Of a stretch of 50,201 nucleotides of DNA, positions 32,880 through 41,182 are shown piece after piece. This stretch comes from Lentisphaeria bacterium. Lineage in GTDB: Bacteria > Verrucomicrobiota > Lentisphaeria > Victivallales > UBA1829. Position 1 is the first letter of the stretch; each line of letters starts with the position of its first letter. Both the position numbers and the translations under genes were made by a program. The notes under the pieces are model-generated. The model was given only the letters and a program-made list of their open reading frames with translations, ran no database searches and was not told the origin of the DNA. Where the stretch lies: the NCBI GenBank assembly GCA_017629515.1, contig JAGBXB010000079.1, positions 1-50,201 of the forward strand, read 5' to 3'.

Positions 32880-34607
32880 TTACAGTTTATTGTCAAGTTC
32901 GTTTTGCAATTTTTTTACAAAACTTTCCAAATCCATGCTTCCCAACTGGTCTTCTCTGCGGGAACGGACGGAGAAAACATTTTCCTCCATTTCCTTATCC
33001 CCGACGATCGCCATAAAAGGAACGCGCATGGTTCTTGCCTCTTTGATCTTGGCTCCCAGACTGCCGCTTTTCAGGTCGACTGTTACGCGGAAGCCGGCCT
33101 TTTTAAGTTCGGCAGCAGCGTTTTTGCAATACTCTTCCTGACGCTCTGTGATGGGAATAAGACGCACCTGTTCGGGGGCAAGCCACAGGGGGAATGCTCC
33201 GGCATAGTGTTCGATAAGGATACCGAAGAAGCGTTCCAGTGAACCGAAAAGCGCACGGTGTACCATATAAGGCTGGTGATGCTGACCATCTTCCCCGATA
33301 TAGTAGATACCGAATCTTTCCGGCAGATTGAAGTCGAACTGGATGGTGGAAGTCTGCCATTCACGGCCGATGGCGTCTTTGATCTTCAAGTCGATTTTCG
33401 GGCCATAGAAAGCTCCGCCCCCTTCATCCACTTCGTATTCCAGACCGCTCTTATTGATCGCATTGATCAGAGATTTCTGTGCCTGATCCCAGCGGGACTG
33501 TTCGCCTACGGATTTTTCCGGACGGGTGGAGAGGTATGCTTTGATCTCTTTGAAGCCGAATGTTTTCCAGATATACAGGCAGAACTGCAGAACTTCTTCG
33601 ATTTCAGATTCGATCTGTTCAGGAGTACAGATGATATGAGCATCGTCCTGTGTGAATCCTCTCACACGCATAAGTCCATGCAGCACTCCGCTCTTTTCAT
33701 ACCGGTACACTGTTCCCAGTTCCGCCCAGCGGCAGGGAAGTTCCCTGTAAGAACGGATGCGGGATTTATATACTTCGATATGGAAGGGGCAGTTCATGGG
33801 TTTGGCGAAATAGTCGATCTCGTCGATCTCCATGGGGGAGTACATGCTTTCCTTGTAGAAGCCCAGGTGACCGGAAGTTTCCCAGAGATTTGCCCGTCCG
33901 ATATGGGGGGTGTAAAGCAGATCGTAACCGTTTTTGATGTGTTCTGCTCTCCAGAATGTTTCCATGATGTTACGGATCAATGCTCCCCGGGGATGCCACA
34001 GAACAAGACCGGGACCGACGGTTTCGGAAATACTGAAAAGTTCCAGTTCTTTCCCCAGTTTCCGGTGGTCGCGTTTCTTTGCTTCTTCCATTTTGGTAAT
34101 ATATTCACGCAGAGCCTTTTTATCGGCAAATGCTGTTCCGTAAATACGGGTGAGCATGGGATTGCTTTCTTTACCTCTGTAATAGGAACCGGCAAGAGAA
34201 AGAAGTTTGAATGCTCCGATATCGGAAGTTTTTTCAACGTGGGGTCCGCGGCAGAGATCCATAAAGTCGCCGTTTTTGTAGAAAGAGATGGTTTCTCCTT
34301 CGGGAATATCTGCAAGGCGTTCCAGTTTGTAATTCTGTTTCTTTTCTGTAAGGATCTTTACGGCTTCCTCTCTTGTGAGTTCCACTCTTTCAAAAGGAGT
34401 TTTCTTTGCCGCAAGTTCTTCCATCTTCTTCTCGATCTTTTCCAGATCTTCCGTAGTGGGGCGGCTTTCTCCGAAGTCAAAATCGTAATAGAATCCATCT
34501 TCCGTGGCAGGGCCGATATCGAATTTTACATCCGGATACAGTTCCTGAACGGCGGAAGCCAGCAAATGGGCGGCACTGTGCCGTATCATTTCCAGTGAAA
34601 AAGCCAT
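32880..34607 (-). CDS. thrS: Threonine-tRNA ligase without TGS domain
   Basis: A 575-residue class II synthetase that charges tRNA-Thr. I start at the ATG at 34607, with AAGGA 8 nt upstream; an ATG three codons earlier has no spaced RBS. It begins directly with the N2 editing domain (HSAAH at 10-14, GFYYDFDF, MDLCRGPHV, SLAGSYYRG), so the N-terminal TGS domain of about 60 residues present in the usual 640-residue enzyme is missing. The catalytic core (LWHPRGALIRNIME, AKPMNCPFHIEVYKSR, RVRGFTQDDAHIIC, HRALFGSLERFFGILIEHYAG) and the anticodon-binding domain are complete. First gene of thrS-infC-rpmI-rplT. Confidence 0.96.
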   Translation of the reverse strand: MAFSLEMIRHSAAHLLASAVQELYPDVKFDIGPATEDGFYYDFDFGESRPTTEDLEKIEKKMEELAAKKTPFERVELTREEAVKILTEKKQNYKLERLADIPEGETISFYKNGDFMDLCRGPHVEKTSDIGAFKLLSLAGSYYRGKESNPMLTRIYGTAFADKKALREYITKMEEAKKRDHRKLGKELELFSISETVGPGLVLWHPRGALIRNIMETFWRAEHIKNGYDLLYTPHIGRANLWETSGHLGFYKESMYSPMEIDEIDYFAKPMNCPFHIEVYKSRIRSYRELPCRWAELGTVYRYEKSGVLHGLMRVRGFTQDDAHIICTPEQIESEIEEVLQFCLYIWKTFGFKEIKAYLSTRPEKSVGEQSRWDQAQKSLINAINKSGLEYEVDEGGGAFYGPKIDLKIKDAIGREWQTSTIQFDFNLPERFGIYYIGEDGQHHQPYMVHRALFGSLERFFGILIEHYAGAFPLWLAPEQVRLIPITERQEEYCKNAAAELKKAGFRVTVDLKSGSLGAKIKEARTMRVPFMAIVGDKEMEENVFSVRSRREDQLGSMDLESFVKKLQNELDNKL

Positions 34608-34628
34608 TTCTTTCATCCTTTTTTTTGT

Positions 34629-34647
34629 GCAGACCGGTATGATCTGC
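34629..34647 (-). promoter_or_regulatory. Hairpin just before the thrS RBS
   Basis: GCAGATC-ATACC-GGTCTGC on the minus strand, 7 bp with one G-U pair. It stands about 9 nt before the AAGGA of thrS and could be part of a translational operator. No T-box sequence is visible. Confidence 0.35.
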
Positions 34648-34673
34648 TTGTTTTTTTGTAAAATTTTCCTTTA

Positions 34674-34701
34674 AATATACATCCAAAAGAAAAAATATCA
34701 A
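34674..34701 (-). promoter_or_regulatory. Promoter of thrS-infC-rpmI-rplT
   Basis: Minus strand TTGATA (34701-34696), 16-bp spacer, TATATT (34679-34674). About 60 nt of leader precede the coding region, including the small hairpin at 34629-34647. Confidence 0.65.
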
Positions 34702-34746
34702 ACCTACTTCCGTAAAAAGCCTTATTTTCTCTGTTTTTTGCTTTTT

Positions 34747-34776
34747 TCAAAAGTGGATACACATCAAAAGTGGATA
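34747..34776 (+). promoter_or_regulatory. 13-bp direct repeats, candidate activator site
   Basis: TCAAAAGTGGATA occurs at 34747-34759 and again at 34764-34776, a 17-bp period, ending 18 bp before the -35 of the GHL6-GH42 promoter. Direct half-sites just upstream of -35 are typical for AraC-type activators. Confidence 0.6.
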
Positions 34777-34794
34777 TATAAATGATACAGGGGA

Positions 34795-34822
34795 TTGCTT
34801 TTTTGTTTTATTGTGGTATATT
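34795..34822 (+). promoter_or_regulatory. Promoter of the GHL6-like and GH42 genes
   Basis: TTGCTT (34795-34800), 16-bp spacer ending TGTGG, TATATT (34817-34822). The RBS GGAG at 34851 and the ATG at 34860 follow. Confidence 0.6.
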
Positions 34823-34859
34823 TTCGCATAACTGCATTGTTTTTATTACAGGAGTACTT

Positions 34860-36950
34860 ATGACCGGAAATAAAAAGTGGTATGAAAAAGATTTACGCAG
34901 ACTGCTCGTGGATATGCACATCCCGGATTGGGATGAATATTTTCTTAAAAATTTTTCCGCTGAAAAATATGCGGATAACATGGTGAAAGGAAATATTTCC
35001 TGTGCGGAGATCTATGCCGGAAACTGTCTGGGACTTTGTTTATGGCCCTCTGAAAACGGTTTCAACCATAAACAGCTTCATTCCCGGGATATTTTCGGCG
35101 AGACCCTCGAAGCGTGTAAAAAACGGGGTCTGGATGTGCAGATCTATTTCAATGTTTATCACAGAAGTGCCTTTGAAGCACATCCATCCTGGCGTATGAT
35201 CGGTCCCGGCGGAAAAAATACCCGTGAATTGGGATTCGGACACGGCAGATTCGGTTTATGCTGCATCAATTCCCCTTTCGGCGATTTTTTCCTGAAAATC
35301 ATTGCCGAACTGGATTCAAAATATGACGGTGTGGGATTCTGGATCGATATGCTGGGCTGGTGGTCGGTGATCTGCCGGTGTGAGTCCTGTAAAAAAAGAT
35401 TCAGGGAAGAAACGGGCAAAGATATTCCGGAAATGATCGACTGGAACGATCCCTGCTTCAATGAATATATCCGGTGGCGGGCGTCTGTTCTTGCTCAATT
35501 TGCACAGAAGATCACTGATACCGTGAAAAAACAGCATCCTGAAAGAACTGTAAACATCCAGTCTGCCAGTGCCATCGGCGGTTGGGGAGGGGGGATGTCC
35601 AAAGAGTTCATGCAGGCAAGTGAATATCTTGCAGGGGATTTTACCGGAGATCATATTGAACAGGCTGTGATCTGCAAACTTTTTTCCGCCTTATCGACTT
35701 GCCGTCCCATGGAATTTATGACTCCCCGGTGTGAAACTCTTGTGCATCACACCACCACCCGCACCTTTGAAAATATGCTTATGCGCGCCTATGCTGCCAT
35801 TGCCAATCAGGCGGCGTTTACTCTTATTGATGCCATTGATCCTGATGGCGCAATGGACGGGCGATTCTATGAGATGGCGGGAAAGATCAATGAGGCATAT
35901 AAGGAATATGAAAAATATATTTCCGGAAAAAGTGTGATCCTTGCCGATACAGCCATTTATTATGAGTTTGATTCCATCAATACGGATGTGGAAGAAGCCA
36001 TTTCCTGTGATGATACAAGAACTCCCGCTTCCAAACAGAATATGATCCGGCGTAATCTTGCCCGTTGTTTCGGGGAGGAACATCTGCTTTTTACTTTCAC
36101 CGGAAACTTTGATGAAAACATCACTTCTGACCGTTATCCATCTCTCATCCTTTCCGATGCGGCAAGATTGAGTATGCAGGAGTGTGAAAATATCCGCAGA
36201 TATGTTGCCAATGGCGGGCGTCTCTATGCTTCCTGCTGTACCTCCCTTTTTGACAGGGTAACGGGAAAAAGAAAGGACTTTGCCCTTGCGGATGTTTTCG
36301 GAGTGCATTATAAAGGCAAAACAGCCTCCTGTACTTATATTGCCCCTGCACCCGGCTCATTTCTGAATGAATATGCCACGGAAAAATATCCCGTTATGCT
36401 GGATTGCCCCCAGTGTCTTATTGAAGCGGATGAGGATACGGAAATACTCGGTACTCTCGTTCTGCCTGTTTCCGATCCTGCCGAACAGGACTTTTTCGGT
36501 TCAGCGATCAGTAATCCTCCGGTGAAATGTACCAACAAGCCAGCCCTTACCCGCCATAAGTACGGAAAAGGGGAAGTTATTTACTGTGCCGGCAGATTTG
36601 AGGAAGTTCCCTACGACTTCCAGAGAAGTATTTTCGGGCGTATCCTTCTGGAATTGAGAAAAACTCCTCTGATCACAAGCAATGTGCACCCGAAAGTGGA
36701 ATTTACTTTGTTTGATGTGAAAGAGGAAAAGCGTCTTCTGCTTTCCCTTCTCAATCAGCTCTCTCTGCCCTGTGTGGCTTGGAAAGAAGAGATTTCCATA
36801 CTTTTGACACTTCCGGAAGAGTACAGGATAAAGAAACTTTTGCTTGCTCCGGAGGAAAAGCAAATATCTTTCCAACCGGGAAAAAATGGCCTTTCCTTTA
36901 CTTTGCCGGGACTGGAAAAATTTGCAATGATCGTTGCTGAATATGAGTAA
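34860..36950 (+). CDS. GHL6-like glycosidase with beta-galactosidase trimerisation domain
   Basis: A 696-residue cytoplasmic protein. Start chosen at 34860 (GGAG 5 nt upstream); an upstream in-frame ATG at 34782 lies before the promoter. Residues 30-350 are a TIM barrel of the hypothetical-glycosyl-hydrolase-6 / GH29-like type: VQIYFNVYHRSAFEAHPSW, YDGVGFWIDMLGWW with Asp163 as possible nucleophile, and the C-x-C-x2-C cluster CRCESC (172-177). About 390-620 resembles the GH42 trimerisation domain (YPSLILSDAARLSMQECENI, NGGRLYASCCTS, ALTRHKYGKGEVIYCAG). The C-terminal 80 residues form a beta sandwich. Substrate unknown; the neighbouring GH42 and GH127 genes suggest galactose- or arabinose-containing plant glycans. 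Confidence 0.8.
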   Translation: MTGNKKWYEKDLRRLLVDMHIPDWDEYFLKNFSAEKYADNMVKGNISCAEIYAGNCLGLCLWPSENGFNHKQLHSRDIFGETLEACKKRGLDVQIYFNVYHRSAFEAHPSWRMIGPGGKNTRELGFGHGRFGLCCINSPFGDFFLKIIAELDSKYDGVGFWIDMLGWWSVICRCESCKKRFREETGKDIPEMIDWNDPCFNEYIRWRASVLAQFAQKITDTVKKQHPERTVNIQSASAIGGWGGGMSKEFMQASEYLAGDFTGDHIEQAVICKLFSALSTCRPMEFMTPRCETLVHHTTTRTFENMLMRAYAAIANQAAFTLIDAIDPDGAMDGRFYEMAGKINEAYKEYEKYISGKSVILADTAIYYEFDSINTDVEEAISCDDTRTPASKQNMIRRNLARCFGEEHLLFTFTGNFDENITSDRYPSLILSDAARLSMQECENIRRYVANGGRLYASCCTSLFDRVTGKRKDFALADVFGVHYKGKTASCTYIAPAPGSFLNEYATEKYPVMLDCPQCLIEADEDTEILGTLVLPVSDPAEQDFFGSAISNPPVKCTNKPALTRHKYGKGEVIYCAGRFEEVPYDFQRSIFGRILLELRKTPLITSNVHPKVEFTLFDVKEEKRLLLSLLNQLSLPCVAWKEEISILLTLPEEYRIKKLLLAPEEKQISFQPGKNGLSFTLPGLEKFAMIVAEYE

Positions 36951-36974
36951 AATACAGTACCGAAAGGTGTAAAG

Positions 36975-39059
36975 ATGGGTAAAAAGCATTTCCTTATGGG
37001 CGGCAGTCTGGTTCCTCTGGGCCTGGATACCCATATCCCCATGAATGAATGGGAAAAAAGTTTTGAACAGATGCAGCGGATGGGACTCAACTCCTTCCGT
37101 ATGTTCATCTCCTGGTCAAGAGTGGAAAGAAAAGAAGGTATATTGGATTTTTCCCAGCCGGATTATGCTTTTTCCCTTGCGGAAAAATATAAGTTGAATG
37201 TCCTTGTGAATGTGGGAGGCCTCTTCAATAATGTGCAGGGATATACCGCTCCGGCCTGGCTCTTTCATAAGTACAACCTTTCAAAGCATATTTCCAATCC
37301 TCTGCAGAATACACAATACAACAACCCGGATATGCAGATATGTTCCGATGATCCCGTTTATAAGGAAAAAGCCTTTGACTTTATCCGGACAACGGTCAAC
37401 CGTTATAAAGATCACCCCATGCTGGAATCCTGGTCGGTATGGAATGAACCCCATGGAAATCCCTGTTACTGCGCCTGCACTCTTGAAAAATTCCGGGTAT
37501 GGTTGAAGAAAAAATACAATAACAATCTGGATCTTCTCAATGAAAAATGGGGAGCATTATTTCCTGTGGATTTTCCGTCATGGGAAGAGGTGCGTCCCAT
37601 TTATGTTCCGGGAAATGTTCCGAGAAATCAGGTCATGGCAATGGATTTTCTTACCTTCTGCAAAGAAAATTATATTCATACCTTTAATGAGATATGCGCT
37701 CTTGTCCATGAACTTGATCCGGATCATACCACCACATTCAATATGCAGGGCATCCACGGCTGTGATATGTCCGACTTTCATGTAAAAACAGCAGGGATCT
37801 CTGCCTACTATGAATATTTCCGGGATCCCCGTACCGTTTATATGTGGACAAATCTCTATATGCGTTCTGCCAGAGTGGGCTTATCCCCGGAGGAGAAAGT
37901 AAGGATCATCGAAACCGACAGCGGCCCCAGACCCGATAATAATGAACGCCCCGGCTGTCAGAAACATAATGGGGTCTGCGATTGGTCTATGGTTGCCATG
38001 GGGGCGGAACAGATCCTTGCATGGATCTACCGCACCAGACTCGATGGCGGTCACTCTCTCCAATCCCAGTTGTGCGATTTTTACGGTGATGATACCCCCC
38101 GGCTGGAAGAATTTGCTGCGAGAGCGAAAATCATAAGAGAAAATGAATCTCTTATTCTTTCCTCCCATCCTTTCCCCGGAGAAATCGGAATATGGTGGGA
38201 TGTTTCCATGCATCTTTATGGTATGGTCGGCAGACATTTTTCCCCTGTGGAGATCCCCTTTGTAAGCCATGACAACGCTATGATGGCGGCACTGGACTGC
38301 GGATATCAGGCAGAATTTATCAATGATAAAATGGTTCTTTCCGGAGAAATAAACCGTTTCAAATCCATTCTCGTTCCCTTCCGCCCCTATATGACGCAAA
38401 TGCTTGCAGATAAATTGCGGGAATACGTGAAAAACGGGGGGCTGCTTATTGCGGAATCCCAGTTTGCCTTGAAAGATGAATATTTCTGTCAGACATGGAA
38501 ACCCACTCCGGGCGGATTATCCGATGTTTTCGGTGTGGATGTGCATGATATGCTGCTCTTCAATAAGGATAAAGATTTCATCAGACTTGCCAATGGGGAA
38601 AAGTTCTCCGCATACCGTTACCGTATGGTGATGAGTCCGGAAGCGGATACGGAAATCCTGGCAGAGTTTTCCGATGGCGCCCCTGCCATCACCGGTCATA
38701 AATACGGTAAGGGAAAGGCGATCCTTATCGGCGCACTGGTGACAACGGAATATACCCCCTCCTCACCCTTGCGTCAATTCCTTGCCGATGAATGGAAATC
38801 TCACGGTATAGTTCCTTTCTGCCAACCTGCCGGCGCGGAGGATGTGGGTATTTATCCTGTAACGGAAGACGGGAAACATATTTCCATGCTGTATGTGATC
38901 AATTACAGTGAAGAAACCCGTACCGTTTCCCTTGAAGCAGATGAGAAACTTTTGCAGAAAAATTCCTTCCGGGATATTGTGGGAAAAGAGGAATACATTC
39001 TTCCCTGTAAAGTAACACTTGCTCCTTTGCAGAATCTTATTCTTGCTGCAACCGGGTAA
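36975..39059 (+). CDS. GH42 beta-galactosidase family protein
   Basis: A 694-residue cytoplasmic enzyme. The N-terminal barrel has WVW-type signature residues: SWSVWNEPHGNP with Glu158 as acid/base and VRIIETDSGP with Glu313 as nucleophile. The Cys-rich stretch NPCYCACTLEKFRVWL (162-177) matches the Zn-binding loop common in GH42. About 395-610 is the trimerisation domain (PYMTQMLADKLREYVKNGGLLI, ITGHKYGKGKAILIGA), and the last 65 residues form a small beta domain. It releases beta-galactose or an arabinose-like sugar from oligosaccharides. 24 nt behind the GHL6-like gene, RBS AAAGGTG. The stop lies only 6 bp from the convergent GH127 gene. Confidence 0.88.
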   Translation: MGKKHFLMGGSLVPLGLDTHIPMNEWEKSFEQMQRMGLNSFRMFISWSRVERKEGILDFSQPDYAFSLAEKYKLNVLVNVGGLFNNVQGYTAPAWLFHKYNLSKHISNPLQNTQYNNPDMQICSDDPVYKEKAFDFIRTTVNRYKDHPMLESWSVWNEPHGNPCYCACTLEKFRVWLKKKYNNNLDLLNEKWGALFPVDFPSWEEVRPIYVPGNVPRNQVMAMDFLTFCKENYIHTFNEICALVHELDPDHTTTFNMQGIHGCDMSDFHVKTAGISAYYEYFRDPRTVYMWTNLYMRSARVGLSPEEKVRIIETDSGPRPDNNERPGCQKHNGVCDWSMVAMGAEQILAWIYRTRLDGGHSLQSQLCDFYGDDTPRLEEFAARAKIIRENESLILSSHPFPGEIGIWWDVSMHLYGMVGRHFSPVEIPFVSHDNAMMAALDCGYQAEFINDKMVLSGEINRFKSILVPFRPYMTQMLADKLREYVKNGGLLIAESQFALKDEYFCQTWKPTPGGLSDVFGVDVHDMLLFNKDKDFIRLANGEKFSAYRYRMVMSPEADTEILAEFSDGAPAITGHKYGKGKAILIGALVTTEYTPSSPLRQFLADEWKSHGIVPFCQPAGAEDVGIYPVTEDGKHISMLYVINYSEETRTVSLEADEKLLQKNSFRDIVGKEEYILPCKVTLAPLQNLILAATG

Positions 39060-39065
39060 TTTATT

Positions 39066-41159
39066 TTACAGCCGGATGGGGGGACGCTCTTCCGGGAGCG
39101 TCATTTCCGGAACTTTCTTCCATTCGTTTGCCCACGGGGTATCTGCTATCACTGGAAATACACTTAACCGCAACCGGGCACAACCCATGGGGATCAAAGT
39201 AAGATCTTCTGTTTTTTCATTACTTTTTACGGGACTTTTCTGCAATTCAGCGCACATGTGATCCTGCAATGTCCAGTTGGGGATCTTTCTGCCTTTTGCC
39301 CTGATGATATTTGGCGGAGTTTCCCAGTAAAAGGGATACTCTTCCGGCAGGGGCAGTTCTTCAAAAATAAATCCCTCTTCCGGCAGAAGTCCGTAGTTCC
39401 AATCTGAATCCGGCAACAGTTCCGTCCATATATCGCCCTCTGCGGAATTTTTTTCGTCCCACTGTGCTTTTGCAGGGTTGTTCCGTTCTCTGCTGCTGAC
39501 AACGATATTGACTTTTTCCCTGATTTGAAGAGAATAACTCAATGCCCCTTTATTGACTGTAATACCGCCATTGCGGATATTTCTGCTTACTGTGATTTTT
39601 GAGGGGAAATATACTTCAATGGTATCGTTACTGCACCACTCTTTTTCCAGTACAAAAAAATTCCCCTGTATATTATTTCCCCCAACTGTCACCTTTTGCC
39701 CGTTCAGGAAAAATTCCGGTTCACTGCACCAGCGGGGAACACGGATGTAAAAGGGAAATGAGCATGGCTTTTCCATTTGCAGTGTAAATCTGATCCTGTC
39801 CCTGAAAGGGTAGGCGGTTTCTGAAATACATTTCAAGGGGACTTTTTCTTGTCCGGCCGTCAGATGCGCCGTGTAAGGGCCATGCAGATAGGCACAGATC
39901 CCGCCATCATGCACGCTTGTCATCATGTTGGATGCATACAGTTCCCAGGCAAGACCGGCATTATGCAGGCAGCAGCGGTCATTGGTATCCGTATAAGCAA
40001 ACATGTGGGAGGAATTCGCCACATTATGATAGAGATAGTCATCCAGCATCACCTGATTGGAACTGGTTATATAATGGACTTTCTTCATGTCATGTGTATA
40101 GGATGCCGGATAATGATTGAATAAAACATCCTCCGCCCTGTCTGCCCAAACCGGATCCATATCCATTTCCCCCAGATAACAGAAACTTCTCAAAAGTTCA
40201 GAAAAAGTACAGCTTTCCATACCGTATCTGGGATCGGTACAGTTTTTACGGATATTTTCATCCGCGCAGAAACTGCCTCTGGGGACAGTCCCCCAGACCA
40301 TCATGTGCTGATCGTACCAGTAACAGGCGGAATCATGCAGGTATTTTTCATGGGCAAGGCGGCTGTAATAGGTGGAATAGGCAAACTGCTGGGCAAAATT
40401 TACCGTGTGGATATTCATAAATTCCGATGCTGCACCATGCCATTTGCGGTAAAAACGGTGGACAAGGGGAAACAAGGCATGATCTCCCGTTGCCTCAATG
40501 ACCCGGTAAATGGCAGGAAGGATGTCGCAGGAGCGGGGATGCTGGATGGAGGGAAGCCAGGAAAATCCTTTCCCCGGTTTTTTTGCCGGAATAAATTCTT
40601 CATCGGGAATGGCCAGACAGAAATAAAAAAATCTGTGCAGCATATCCAGATATACTTCCTCCTTTGTATATTCATACCAGGAAAGAACGGCTTCACACAT
40701 TACCATACCCGGCCAGAGATCAAGCATGGTTGCTTTCTCTTCGGGATCGTCGGAGTGAAAATATTTCAGACTCTGTGGCCCGAACCAGCCATCTTCTTCC
40801 CTGCTTTCCAGCAGTTTTTTCATGTATTTTTCCACCACAGCAAGAGTCTGTTCATCCTGTGTATAAATGGCAAGAAGAACCAGTGTCCTTAAATAATATG
40901 CCTGTTCTTCCCAGGGGCGGTCGGTATTGTTCCAGGAACCGATAAAAATCTTTTCCGGATTCAACCATCCGTTGGTTTCCTGCAAAAAAGCTCCTGTTTT
41001 CCAGAGTTGACCGGGCAATCCCTGCAAAGCGATCTGCATCTGCCGTTCCAGCCAGCCGGAAGGGTGTATTGCTCCGGCAGGAAGTTTTTTCATGGCAAGA
41101 GGAGTCAATCCCTCTTCCGGAAACTCCTGTTCTGATTTTTCCACGATATATGTTTTCAT
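39066..41159 (-). CDS. GH127-type (DUF1680) glycosidase, copy 1
   Basis: A 697-residue cytoplasmic protein of the beta-L-arabinofuranosidase-like clan. An (alpha/alpha)6 barrel occupies about 60-430. Candidate Zn/thiolate residues are Glu315-Ser-Cys317 (GMESCTFSELL) and Cys396-Cys397 (NDRCCLHN), which correspond to the Glu/Cys cluster of HypBA1. Beta domains follow (FYIRVPRWCSEPEFFLNGQKV). No signal peptide. It differs clearly from the second GH127 gene and matches the longer DUF1680 branch (GH127/GH146-like). It is second in a two-gene operon, 23 nt behind copy 2, RBS GAGG. A perfect 7-bp hairpin GACGCTC/GAGCGTC (39083-39102) lies in its last codons. Confidence 0.86.
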   Translation of the reverse strand: MKTYIVEKSEQEFPEEGLTPLAMKKLPAGAIHPSGWLERQMQIALQGLPGQLWKTGAFLQETNGWLNPEKIFIGSWNNTDRPWEEQAYYLRTLVLLAIYTQDEQTLAVVEKYMKKLLESREEDGWFGPQSLKYFHSDDPEEKATMLDLWPGMVMCEAVLSWYEYTKEEVYLDMLHRFFYFCLAIPDEEFIPAKKPGKGFSWLPSIQHPRSCDILPAIYRVIEATGDHALFPLVHRFYRKWHGAASEFMNIHTVNFAQQFAYSTYYSRLAHEKYLHDSACYWYDQHMMVWGTVPRGSFCADENIRKNCTDPRYGMESCTFSELLRSFCYLGEMDMDPVWADRAEDVLFNHYPASYTHDMKKVHYITSSNQVMLDDYLYHNVANSSHMFAYTDTNDRCCLHNAGLAWELYASNMMTSVHDGGICAYLHGPYTAHLTAGQEKVPLKCISETAYPFRDRIRFTLQMEKPCSFPFYIRVPRWCSEPEFFLNGQKVTVGGNNIQGNFFVLEKEWCSNDTIEVYFPSKITVSRNIRNGGITVNKGALSYSLQIREKVNIVVSSRERNNPAKAQWDEKNSAEGDIWTELLPDSDWNYGLLPEEGFIFEELPLPEEYPFYWETPPNIIRAKGRKIPNWTLQDHMCAELQKSPVKSNEKTEDLTLIPMGCARLRLSVFPVIADTPWANEWKKVPEMTLPEERPPIRL

Positions 41160-41182
41160 ACGTTCCTCAAATTGTAAACAAA

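Noticed and set aside
32124..33242. Open frame of 372 codons on the plus strand across rpmI, infC and thrS
   Set aside because: It runs opposite three certain genes and has no protein-like features.
33258..34598. Open frame of 446 codons on the plus strand opposite thrS
   Set aside because: Antisense shadow of thrS; no RBS, no family, and composition typical of an antisense frame.
34782..34859. N-terminal extension of the GHL6-like protein resembling a membrane segment (GIAFLFYCGIF)
   Set aside because: The ATG at 34782 lies before the promoter -35 and lacks an RBS; GGAG stands 5 nt before the ATG at 34860.
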